Assembly (NCBI GenBank): GCA_037013685.1
Contig: CM072887.1
Coordinates: forward strand, 89,796,347-89,860,346
Source of the DNA: Acridotheres tristis
Lineage: Eukaryota; Chordata; Aves; Passeriformes; Sturnidae
Length of the DNA stretch: 64,000 bases
Direction: 5' to 3'
Shown here: positions 12,170-23,445 of the stretch, one piece after another
Layout: every line of letters begins with the position of its first letter
Numbering within the stretch: position 1 is the first letter of the stretch
The notes under the pieces: generated by a model
What the model was told of the DNA's origin: nothing
What the model saw: only the letters and a program-made list of their open reading frames with translations
Database searches by the model: none
Made by a program: the position numbers and the translations under genes

Positions 12170-13095
12170 GACAATGGCAGATGGAGCAGCTCAGACATCA
12201 CTGTGCCCCAACTCTCCATGTCCGGGAGCCATCAGCCCATCACAGCCCTGTCTCAGCAAGCCAGGGGAGCACAGGATAAATGAGAACACAAAGTAAGGGC
12301 TGTCTCAGGAAAGGCTCAGCCCCAGTGTCCAGGTATGACCCTCATCATGGTAGGCTAAGAGGAGCAGCTCCATGTCCCCTTCCAGACCATGGACATGCTG
12401 CTAGAGGTGTTGAACATGTTATGGGATACTGGGGAAGAGTGTTTTGGGATTGCATAAATCTTACCATGGGATGTTTAGGGAAGAAACCAGAGGTGGAGCA
12501 GGGGATTGATTCAGATGATTTGGAGAGGAACAACTGTGAGAAAATAAAGGTGTGAGGGGACAAACAGAGCTGGAAGTGCTTAAATAGCAGCTTGTCTGGC
12601 CATGCCCCCACAAGGATTGCTTGGGCCCGTGGGAAGGGGAGTATCAGCCTGGGCCGAGGGTGGATCACTGTGCCAGCAGCTGGGCTGGACTGTGTGTCTG
12701 GGGCCAGAGAGAGAGCCCAGTGAGTGATATCCCATGCTGGCCCCAGGTGGGACCAGGGCCAGAGCCTGCCTAGCTGCAGTGCAGCACCAGGAGCCAGTGC
12801 ATGCGTGTGTCTGTGTGCATGCTGCTGGGGTGTCCTGGGGACAGTGTCAGCTCCATCCGTGCTTATATGTGTGTGTGTGCAGGTCTGAGCACCAGCAAGA
12901 AGAGTGGGGCTGTGGTTCCACTGATTCACATGACCAGGAACCAGCAACCGGGGTGGCTGAGCCCAGCTGTGGATGGGAGCCACACTGCACGTGTGTGTAG
13001 GTGTGTACTCACCTTTGAGCATGTGTATTCCCACCTATGAACATCCATCCTGCTCAGACAGAGAGGGGAAACAGGATGAGGCTGTTGGTGCTGCC
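12170..13095. repeat. GC-rich, TG-rich block of unknown origin (possible old interspersed repeat)
   Basis: Base composition changes sharply from the AT-rich flanks to a GC-rich stretch with many CAGC/GCTGG words and two alternating TG patches (about 12797-12820 and 12868-12880, with more near 12988-13005). CpG dinucleotides are few for its GC content, so it does not look like an unmethylated CpG-island promoter. An AATAAA lies near 12543. The 229-codon minus-strand frame at 12345-13034 is the longest in the window, but it is rich in His, Pro, Thr and Ala as expected from reading TG/CA-rich DNA and has no domain I recognise. The abrupt edges suggest an inserted element; I cannot name it. Confidence 0.45.
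12796..12881. repeat. Interrupted TG/CA microsatellite patches
   Basis: Alternating purine-pyrimidine runs such as TGCATGCGTGTGTCTGTGTG and ATGTGTGTGTGTGC, separated by non-repetitive GC-rich sequence. Such runs can adopt left-handed DNA and are often length-polymorphic. Confidence 0.7.
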
Positions 13096-16000
13096 AGTTT
13101 CTGTGGAAGTGCTGGGTGTCTGTTAGGGTTAACCAATGTGGCAAGTATATATGCATCCTAGCACCATATATTATATGTATATAAGTTCTCATTTTGAATG
13201 GTCAGGCAATGGATATCTCCTCAAGGTGACATTTATGATTGGGAAGATAAACCAAAAGGTCTTTTGCAACTCCAGCCATTGAGCCAATTTATTTAGGAAT
13301 AAATTTTGAAATTATCAGAATGATGTTGTGTTTCTTCCAGGACATGTGACTAACCCCAGAGATATTTTTTTATCAGAGAGTTTCATTAGTACAACTTAGG
13401 CGACTGATTAAATACAAAGCCGAATAAAGTTGGCTGGACTGCATGTATGCATAGTATGCAACTGCAGCTACGGGATCCCCCACCTGAACTAACAGATATG
13501 TTTGGCACAGACAGTGTCATAAACAGTTAAATCAGTAGTGCCAGAGATCCCTTAGAATCCTAGATGCCAAACTACTCTTTAATTTCATTTGGGATCCTTG
13601 AGATTCGATGCATGTTATAGCTTATTATGATTTATTTCTTAATTTTCCAGTGTTTGCATTCAGTCTCGGGTAGTTTAAGAAAGACTCAAAATTCATAACA
13701 AAAACTATCTATGATTTTGCGGTCTGAATTCTTTCTGATGGAGGCTGCCTTGACTTTAAACAAAGTACTCTTTTCAAATTCCAGTTATTCAGGCTAAATG
13801 GGCTGTCTTTGATAGCTGATTAAAATGTGTAAGTATTATAATTTTTATTGTTCACTATTGTGACAAGTGGTGTTAATGGACTTTTTTCCTTTATAAGTAA
13901 ATTTTCATGGTAGTTTTGCAAAGCAGATGTAAATTAAAAGCCTAATATTAAATCACAGCAGCAAATCCCTTCAATTGTATTAAGTAAAATAATAATAATA
14001 AATTTTAAAATAATAAATACAATAGTACACAATATGAATATATGTAATAAACAATTAAATTAATGTAATAATAAAGAGAATTATAAATAATAATTATTTT
14101 TATTAGTAATTTAAAACCCTTGTTATACAATAGTATAAACTTCTACTTACTTATCATTGGTTAACGACAGTGATAATTATCTTCATTTACCCAATTTACA
14201 CTATCTAAATGGATGCCTTAAGGCATAGAAAATCACATGCCTAGTGAGCCCATCTTTGATGATCTGATAAAACATGCTTCCTGTCCTTTAGGGAAATATA
14301 TGTTAGTATGCATTTATCACATTTTATGATTAAAGTAAATAGAACTCTATTTTCATTACAAAGACATTACAAAGTCTGATGTGTTACTTGAAACACCAGA
14401 ACAAAGCAAAGTTAGAGACATTGTGGTGCAATGTTTTTTGGTAGACACTACCAATCTCCAGTCACAGACATCTGCAAATAAACAAGGCAACAGAAAACCT
14501 GGTAAGTGATTGTCACTGCTTATCCTTCTTCCCATTGATCAGATTTGGGTTTTTCAAGTTTTCCCAGTTCCTAGGCTCTGATGTGAGGAATACAAGTGGC
14601 TCAGAAAGCAGCTGTGCCACGTGGGCCTCCAAGGAACCACAGTAGAGTACAAGGGAAAGAAAAAATGAACAGTAAGGTGCCATGAAACCCAGTGGCTGGA
14701 CACACTCCTCTGAAGCAAAACTGTTCTTGCCTCAGGCTCAAAGCAAAACAGATCCATTGAAGTCAGTTGGCACGACAGGCTGCAACTGTAATTTATGTTA
14801 AAAATATGTATCAACAGAAATTACACCTTTGTCTTTATCTATTGCATTACCATATAATCTCATTTATGAAATTCTGAAGTATTTTGATCAATTTTTTTAC
14901 ATCATGATGAATAAAGAGTATTTTAGTTAAGATGCTTTTAGTTAAGAGATTTCTCCTTCCTGTTCTGTTAAATAGAGGCCACTAGTGAAGCACTTCATTC
15001 TTCAGTGAAAGATATATAAATATAGATATAGCTATAGGTATGTATATATGTATCCCTGCATTTTCGTATCTGCAAACATGCACATCTGCAAATCCTTCAA
15101 ATCCTATCCCAGGTCTTGAGTCCGTCCAGAATCCAGGCACAGCCTCCATGTCTCCTGTCCCAACTCTACGTTAGGTCTTCACAGACTGTGCTTTTTTCTT
15201 CACTGGCTAGTAAGTTTGAAGATTAGACAGACTGTGTTGATCAGGTGCAAGACTTAGGCAAACCAAAGCAATGATCAGCTTATATGTGCACAAATGGAAT
15301 CTTGCTCTGTCTTTTCCCTCTAATTTCCTGCATTTGTTTCTCTCTCATCTGCTGGAATGCTCTCCTTTCTCTGCCCTTGCCTTTTGCAGTGTGTTATAAG
15401 TTTTGCACATTCTCACAATTATTTTGAAATATCCCAGGACAAATCTTACACACAACCAAGTCCTCCTTGAGTATCTTGCAGTCAGTTTGCTCTTTCCCAT
15501 CAGAACCTGTTTCTTTCTCATGAGGTATAAAGCTCTGGGTGACACTCACTCATGTGGGCAGTTTCTTCAGTGGCCCATCAGCCAGAATCATGAAGCTTAG
15601 GTTTTTGCCACTGTCGCCATTATATGCTGCTTATTACAGCCTGTAATGTGTGTTTCAGTAGTTTATTTTCCAGTTTCTTGTTCGCCTTTTACTCTGAATG
15701 GCACTTAAACAGATATTGTTATAAACTACATGTCCTTCTAACCTAGGGATCCTTACAGATATCCTGAGGCTGTTCCTTAAGTTTCATACTCTACCAATCC
15801 AGGGCTACTGAGATTTATTATGGATCAGGATTTTTCTGTCTATGCCCTCCTTTTCTTCTGGCAGCTCATCCTTGGCCATCCACCTGCACTGAATCCTTTT
15901 GCTACATAATACACATAGTACAGGTAGGTCTTATCAAAGACATCGTGTTGGGCCATCAATCAGTAGATTCATCTCTAGGTTAGCTAAATGATCTGATGAA

Positions 16001-16905
16001 CAAACATCACCACACAGCTCTACTGTTTCAATTGCATTTTATATTTCAGTATAATGCAATTTTCTATCACCTGTTATATCTGTGACATGGTAATCAGGTT
16101 TTCATTCTGCCTTAATAATGCCTGGTGCTGTGTAGCCACTCTTACCCCAATAGTCTCAGTGAAAAGCAATATGGGGCAAGATAGTTAAGGACAACTCTTC
16201 TAAAACATCCCTGTTTTGCACTGTGTGACTATTTATCATTCTGACATTCCTGTAAGTTGAAATATGACTGAAGTTGAGACCTTTCTTCCCCTGTTTAGCT
16301 AGGACATTATTGTGGTTCCAGCCGTTAGAAATTCCCAGAGAGCCTTGAGTTGGCAGCAGCACCTATTACCTCAGTGAAGTATTTGAGGTCTATGCTTGAC
16401 TGCTCATGGAAAATATTAGTCCTTCTGGTAAATACATATCTGCTATTCTACTGCCAACATTCAGTATGTTTGATGACAGTCAGTTCTTTCTTCCTAAAGA
16501 CTCCATAAATTGGTGTCAGGAATAATTTGCAGAACAAAATAATTCCCAACTTACACTGTAAGTATTTGGTAGCACTACCAGCATCTGTATAAAAGCTGTG
16601 TCTGTAGTCCTCTGTCCCATCCCATGTTGCCCATGCCCAGTCTTTCAGGGTTATCTTCTGACACCTGACAAGCAAATATGGTTTTAGCCAAAAACTCAGC
16701 CCCAGGCGAGTGCAATGTCTTGCCTAAGAAAATGCAGCCACTGCTCTGACCCCTGACATGATTCCAGCCAAACCTCTATTGGAAAACTAAGTGGAATTGA
16801 CTTTAGCAAAATCAACATCTATACTTATGTAACTCTGTTGTCTGTTTACTGACTGCTTATTCCTTTTTTTTTCTATGTAAATGGAGAAGCTAAAAAAATT
16901 ATTTT
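13096..16905. other. Unassigned sequence, partly AT-rich
   Basis: Holds the TAA-rich tract at 13987-14115 and a TA-rich patch at 15008-15052. The part from about 15100 to 16780 is less AT-rich and has pyrimidine-rich plus-strand sequence, but no frame I can assign to a family. No gene supported. Confidence 0.5.
13987..14115. repeat. Degenerate (TAA)n / AT-rich tract
   Basis: A run of AATAATAATAATAAAT-type units decays into mixed TAA/TTA words over about 130 bases. Simple sequence, no coding content. Confidence 0.8.
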
Positions 16906-17180
16906 TGTGGAAGGGGCAGAGACCCTAGCTGTGGAAGAAGCAGAGACCCGAGAGAGTTGTCCCTGGAAAGTGATACCTTAGATAAGAAATTGCTTACTTA
17001 GAATGACTAATTCTAAAAATATTTCCCCTCTTTGCAAACCTCTCCTTTATCTCTCTGTGATTCTACCTGTCCATTTTCAATCCCTTAGATAGTTGGTTCT
17101 CTTTTTACCTAAAATCTCTTGTAGATTGGTTAATAGCAGACTCCTCCACATTATTGGTTCATTTCCAAGACACCCTGACC

Positions 17181-17193
17181 CTACAAAAACCCC
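17181..17193 (+). promoter_or_regulatory. Decayed TATA-like box of the LTR
   Basis: CTACAAAAACCCC about 50 bases before an AATAAA, the usual spacing in short-R LTRs. One substitution away from a TATAAAA-type core; probably inactive now. Confidence 0.4.
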
Positions 17194-17241
17194 TGATTAT
17201 ACCATGTCCAGTAGGCTGCTGCCAGGAACCCTTCGTGGAAG

Positions 17242-17247
17242 AAATAA
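17242..17247 (+). promoter_or_regulatory. AATAAA polyadenylation signal of the LTR
   Basis: Perfect AATAAA followed within 30 bases by a TGTCTGTGG segment and then a T/C-rich stretch, fitting the R/U5 boundary of an LTR. Confidence 0.5.
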
Positions 17248-17410
17248 AATGTCTGTGGAATCTCCGTGCTGCTTTCTCGTTCTCTTCTCTCTGCTGGCTA
17301 AGCTGAAACCTGCCTGAGACACCAGGAAAGGCTGTTCTATACAGAACAACCTATCTGGACTCATAGTGGCAGTTTGGGGCCAAAACCCCCTGGTCCCTAA
17401 CAGCTACACA

Positions 17411-20400
17411 TTTTGATTTTTTTCTGTGAAAACTTGTGGTGATTTATTTCAATATGTAACCAGAAATAGTAACCTCTAGGAAGTACTTTTAGGACAAAGT
17501 AAATGCCAACGTTTTAAGTGCATATATAATTTTGTGAGAAAAAAACCACACCTTATATATCTACAAGAGCACAGAATCACTGCTATTTCCACATTATCTG
17601 TTTTCTTATCGTACAGTGTTTACTTATTTACTATCCTTAGCTATATAATTCCCTTGACAGAAAAGAATTCTGACATTTGCTTTTACAAAGACAGATACAG
17701 AAATGTGCACAGCACCTCAGGATAGTGCACACGACTAAGAAATAAGAAACATTAATACACTCACTTAGCAAAACATTATTTTGCACAAAATACATATAGT
17801 GACATGGAAAGAGAGGAGAATAGAAATAAAGAAGGGAATGATTTAAGGATAAATTAAGAATCTGAAAGACCACACAGAGTAAGATTCACACAAGTAGAAA
17901 CAGTTTGTGGAGAAGTTTTCTTTTTTAGGAAGTAATTGAGATTAGTAGAAAAAAATTGATTATTATAAGACCAAAACATTTCTGATTTTATAAAAATGTT
18001 TTGGAATTAAATAAATTTCCTGTCTTTTTTTTTTTTTAAGCAATTTAAAACTTTTTTACCTCTATGAACCACTAAATTGTCAATTATGCAGACTATATCT
18101 TCCTTCTCAACTCAAGAACTAGTGACAGCCTATGCTCATGACATTCACTTAGGGGAAGATTTAAATTTTTGCTAAGAATAAGATCAGATGATTTAATTTC
18201 GGGCATCTTTGACAAATCTCAACTCTCTAATCCTTTCTGGGTTAGTGCTCTCTCATTCTGTTCCCCCACTTCCTCATTCCCAGTACTTTTGTCAAGTAAA
18301 AGTTAAAAAACCCCACATCTGCCTACATAATAAGATATTCTTGATGAGGAATAGTGGTAGAAGAAATATTTCTCTGTAATTCTTCCTCTGTAATCCATGC
18401 TTGCCAAGGCAGGAAAAGCGTAGCTAGTCAGGGAGAGACTGCAAGTAGGCCTTTTCCTGCTTAAATTTCATTACATAATTTTTCTTCACACCCCTATATC
18501 TAGAGAGAAAAAGTTGATTTTTTTTTTGCCTGATTTCCAGTGATCAGCTTCTTATCTGTTTGTCTGCTGGTTTCCTGTTGCTTGGGAGCAAGTGATGAAT
18601 ACATCACCAGATATGTGTTTTAAGTGCTACTGCAAAAGGTCATAAAAGCCTGAAGCTACCATGAACTAATAGAAAGAGTTATTTTTCATAATTCCAAGAC
18701 TTTTTTTCTTTCCAGAAAATTGTCTAGTATTTTTTATTTCCTAGTTACTCATAAGGTTGTAGCCCAAAGTACCTTCCTAGATGTTTCTGAGTGTCTTTCT
18801 CCTAATGTCTGGTTTGCACATGCCTGCAGCTTTCTTGAAAAAGCAGACATTGTCATTTACACTCAGGTAATTTCTCATCTAGATGAGATGAGACTTCTCT
18901 TCATAACCTAGGTATATGAAAGACAAGGAAGGTCTTTCATAGCTCAGGAACTGCATCACAGCACCTCTATTTTTAAGCTTTCTGTTCCATAAGGAACCTT
19001 TACATCTTTATTTAATATTTGCTGTGAGTTAAGGTTAGTGTATATTCTACTATCCCAGCAAACGGTGAAAATCACCATGCTGTGAACAACATCTTCAAAA
19101 ATTCAAATACTCTCTCCCATGTCAGCTGTGCATAAATATCTGTATCTTGCTGAGATCCAAGAGAATGGTTTATGCTTACAAAAATTTATTAGATTATTGT
19201 GACCAATCAGTTTATTGCTTTCTATTTAGAAAAAAAAAAATTCTCTTAAGGTCGAAGAGAGAATGTCTTTGGGAATTTTTTCTCACTCTCTGTAAGACAA
19301 TGTACAGATGAGCATCATCCACCAGACTTCTGACTCCTTCACTCTTTTCAAATCCTACTGTGTCAGTCATTCACTTAATCTCTGCAGGTTATATGTAAGC
19401 TACCTTGATGACTCTCTACAGTCTCCCTTTCAGATCCCTAGTCAGTTATATTGATTTCCTTACTGTGTAGAGTATTGCTACCATCACTATATCCATGGAA
19501 CATTCCTTAACCATTCTTTTTACTTGGTTTCTCATCACTGATCTTTCAAAACTGATGTTTAAATGTTTAAACGTTTTTCACTGAAAAGTAGTTTCTTTCC
19601 TTTCACAGTGTATATATTGATTTTTCCTCATGCTGCCTTTATGATCTATTTACTGTAAAAAAAAAAAAACAACTTAAAAGTGGAAATAGGCTCATACTTA
19701 CAGAAATTAAAAGGTAGCACAAATAATAATACTTCTGCAACTTCATAAAAATAACAAGCTCCATAGCATCTCTGTCAAGAGCCAGGATATACTAAAATTG
19801 AATTTATCTGCTTTTAAACCAAGTGTTTGGTCAAGGTACTCAAAAAATATGTGAACTAGGTTGGGTTCAGAATCTAATAGAATGTGAAATATTTTGTGAA
19901 CAGCACATTTCTGCGGCTTCATTTCTTCTCTTAGTGAAAGCTCAGCATGGCACTTTTGGAAATTTTCCCCAGTTTGCCTTAGGTATCTCCTGCTGAATAG
20001 AAGAGAATAAGAACAGAAAACAGAAGATGGCAGAGGCCACCTGCACACCATGTGATGTTGTAGCTCATACTCCAAATGAGGTTTTTCTGTTAGAGAGTGC
20101 CTGTCACTACTAAAGACTTCTCTGTCTCTATAGCATGCCTAGACATAATTCATAGTACCCCAGGACTCATAAAAAAGCTCCAAGGAGGCATGACTCAAAC
20201 TGAGACACATGAGTTTTTGCACAATTTTATCCCTAAATTGGTTCTGATCAAAGTGAAAAGTGAAAACTAATTTTGTAAAGGAAAAGAAGATACTTGTCCA
20301 ACATTCCATTTGCTGTTCTCTATTACTTTATGACAGATTGTATTTTTTTATTTCAATTTACATTCTGAAGCTTCCTGTACTTTTCTTTAATTGTTTATAC

Positions 20401-22611
20401 ATGTTTTTATAGTATTGCTCTTTAAGGGACTATAAAGTCTTCTAAATTGTCATACAGTAGGTGAGATATTAATTTCTGTAGCATAGTGTCTTGTGATTAC
20501 ACTGAAAGTGGTTATGGTTGAGGGCCAGCTGTGGACAAATGTTTAAGGAAAAACGTTATCAAGATTGCTTGAAAATAAATCAGATTATAAATAAGAAATT
20601 TACTGCAGTAAATTTGAGGAAGTGGTTTCTACAGAAACAGAACACTCAAGAGCAACAATAGCTCTTCAAGTGAATTTGTCCACTAATTGTCTCAAGATGG
20701 CCTTGTCTGTAGAATTATTGAAAGAGGCCATAAAATCCCTCAAATATGTTATCTGATAACAAGCCTCCCAGAAGCCATGAATAATCTTCACTCTCTTTGT
20801 GAGATTAAATAAACCAGCTGGGATTCATTAAAAATGGTTCATAGTGTACAATACTGTTAATAGATGGTTGCAATAGTTTGCCACAAAACTGCTCTGCACT
20901 CTGCTACAGTCACTGAATCTTCATAGACATTCTATTTTTATTAATACAATAATCAATGCTTACATAAAATCCATGTGTGCAAAAAATTTGACATCCTAAT
21001 CTATACTTAAAACTACTGGCAGCCAAACTCATAATGTTTAGAATTTAAAATTTCTGCAATAATTTTACTGGTGATATCAGAGTATTACAAATTTGTTTGT
21101 TTTCAATTGTGTACAAAGCTCCTATATACTCTTTTAAAAAAGACTAGGTTATTTACCTGCAGAGAAAAAAATTTGAGCACATGGTTAATTCTGAGCATGT
21201 AATATCCAGGTATTTAGTTGCACACATTTCTATCTTAAGCAAATACATTCTCTAAGCATATGTGTAAGCATTTTTGCTGTCTCCGGATCAGAATGCAAAT
21301 AAAGTCTGTGTGCAAATCCACTAAAATAAACATCAAATATCTGCTTAACTCCTGTGTTGAATTAATGCCTTTCAGTCTGGTTAGCTACTTTTTACCAGTT
21401 ATCCTTAGAATTCAATCTCTACTTCACCTCTCATAATTAATTGAGCCATGTACTCTGCTTATATTTTGATTATCCCACCACTAAAAGGATTTGATTTTCT
21501 ACAACATATGTGGTAGAACATTAGTTATTTACAAAAAAACCCAAAATAATTAATGCTTTGGGATTTAAAAAAAATAAATCTTTATTAGGATGCAATTCTC
21601 TACTTCAGTTTATTCACTTTACATTCTTATATCCAGCTGAAACCATCATACAATGGTTTTGTGACATGACTTTCTTCTTACATTTTTAAAAGCTAAGTAG
21701 AAGTTTATTTGGAAAATAACATTATATATTACTTTAACATTAATAACATTAAGACTGCATATTATCAGGTCAGTTAGAGATATATATTTACCGTATGTAT
21801 CTTACTGTTCAGTGTCAAAATCTTGTAGATATTGCAGGAATAGTAGACGCAGGAACTCAAATTTTACAATGAAATGTAAATGTCTAAATGTCATCGGAAA
21901 ATTGCCTGCCCATAAGAATGTTTGTCACATCCTTCTCTTTTCCCTTAAATTCTTCAGTCACAAAGACAATCTTCTAGCAGCTTTCATGTAGAAGCAGATG
22001 TTTTGAATATACAAAAACTGTTTAGGATATACAAGTAACATGATAACTTGTCTAGAAGGCACTATGACTGGTCAAATTTGAAGTTTCTAGAGAGTTTACT
22101 CCACAGTGTAATCAGCCAGTGTAAAATTCTGTTTTCCACTCAAATAATTCTCTTCACTGTACGAATTTCCACTGTACCAGAGAAATGGTGTTTATCTTGG
22201 AGATTTTGCTTGCTGTGTTAGACAGCCTTGGCCAGATCATGGAGAGCTCTTACGATAAGAACAAAGAATTTGAATTGATGTGATAATCTGTGAGCGGACA
22301 AAATAACACAGAAAGGATAAACTTGCTAGTGTTTGTGATAGCTTATGCTGTAGAGAAAAGGTACTGGAGTATTTTATATTGGTTGGAATCTCCTAAGTGT
22401 TAAAGATATTATGTGCACATATAGGGAGTTACAGCATTCCAGATGAAAAATGGCATGTATAAGTCAATGAAGTCAGTTAATTATTTTCTGATCAAATAGT
22501 CTACAATAATTAAACTAAAGACAGTACTGCAACTAAAGATTAGCACAGCTGCATTGCTCGTTCTAGGAATGATGAAGGTTTCTAGCTACCTAGTTTAAGA
22601 TTAACTCTAGA
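17411..22611. other. AT-rich sequence, no gene seen
   Basis: Holds T-runs near 18026-18038 and 18519-18528, and A-runs near 19231-19240 and 19658-19669. Frames are short and unrecognised, including a 110-codon minus-strand frame at 19743-20075. No named repeat found. Confidence 0.55.
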
Positions 22612-23445
22612 TGTTGTGGCTGACCATGGCTGGACATTAGCTGTCCACCAAGCTGCTGTACTACTCCCCTTCTAAATAGGATGGGTGAAAATACAAAGAA
22701 AAGCTTGTGGGTTCAGGTAAGGACAGAGAGATTACCCTCCAAATACCATAACAGGCATAACAGACCCAGTTTAAGGGATTCAGTTTAATTTATTAACAGT
22801 TAATAACTGAGTAGGATATTGGGTAAAAAGAACAGATATAGAAACACCTTTCCCCTACCCCTCCCTCCTTCCTGGGCTCAGCTTCACCACAAATTCTCTA
22901 TATATCCTCCCTGCCAGCAATGCAGGGGGAAGGGGAATGGGGGTTGCAGTCAGTTCATAACTCTTTGCTGTTTTTTTCCTCATGTTCTTCTCCTATTCCA
23001 GCGTGAGGTCTTACCCATGGGATATTACTCTTCATTAATTTCTCCATGGGTATTTTCCTCAAGAAAGGTTCCAGTGCTGGTCCCTCCCTAAGGATGCAGT
23101 CCTTCAGGAACAGAATTCCCCAGGGCATCCCAAGTCCTGTCAGCAAAACCTGCTCCTGGCAAGCATCTTTCTGCAGGCTGCAGTTCTCTGCCAGGAGCCT
23201 ACTCCAGCACTGGCTTTCCAAGGGCTGCAGTTTCAGAGTGGTTGTTTGCTTCACTGTGGATCTCCATGGGACAGTCTTCATCATGGGTTACAGAGGAATC
23301 TCTACTCCACTGTCTGGATCACCTCCTCCCTCTGCTTCACCTTAGACCTTGGTGTCTGCAGAGTATTTCTCACATCTAACTCTCATTCTTCTCTCCCACT
23401 GATGTTGCACAGAAGTTTGTGCTCTTATTGTTTAAATTTAAAAAA
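22612..23445 (-). mobile_element. Solo LTR, TGTATTG family, 5' end lost
   Basis: The left edge TGTTGTGGCTGACCATGGC (22612-22630) is the inverted 3' end of the same LTR family as 761-1650. Then follow an AAAGCTTGTGGGTTCAGGTA block (22702-22721), a TTTAATTTATTAACAG segment whose minus strand holds AATAAA, a CCCCTACCCCTCCCTCCTTC block, a GGGGGAAGGGGAATGGGGGT block, GGCTGCAG/TGCTCCAG subrepeats from about 23000 to 23240, and a CTTGGTGTCTGCAGAGTATT block at 23350-23369. Similarity fades after the GTTGCACAGAAG block at 23405-23416, so the minus-strand 5' third (U3) is missing or too diverged to see. Frames across it are translations of the repeat, not genes. Confidence 0.85.
22789..22794 (-). promoter_or_regulatory. 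AATAAA on the minus strand within the LTR
   Basis: TTTATT on the plus strand inside the block that in this family carries the polyadenylation region. The other full copy in the window has lost it. Confidence 0.4.

Larger units (their letters stand above)
16906..17410 (+). mobile_element. Probable solo LTR, plus strand
   Basis: Opens TGTGGAAGGGGCAGAGACCC at 16906 and closes at 17410 (CTACACA), so the ends pair as TGTG/CACA. The promoter and polyadenylation layout is that of an LTR: a decayed TATA-like CTACAAAAACCCC at 17181-17193, AATAAA at 17242-17247, then a T/C-rich stretch and about 160 bases to the end. TTTT flanks both ends (16902-16905 and 17411-17414), matching a 4-bp target duplication, but this is weak support in T-rich DNA. 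An alternative 3' end is CCCTAACA at 17402. I do not recognise the family with certainty. No retroviral coding sequence is attached. Confidence 0.58.

Noticed and set aside
12345..13034. 229-codon minus-strand ORF as a protein gene
   Set aside because: Low-complexity composition rich in His, Pro, Thr and Ala from TG/CA-rich DNA, no domain recognised, no promoter or splice context. Kept only as part of the GC-rich block.
761..23445. A provirus bounded by the two same-strand LTRs at 761-1650 and 22612-23445
   Set aside because: The interval is about 21 kb, holds another LTR family and no retroviral genes, and the two LTRs have diverged in different ways; they are independent solo LTRs.
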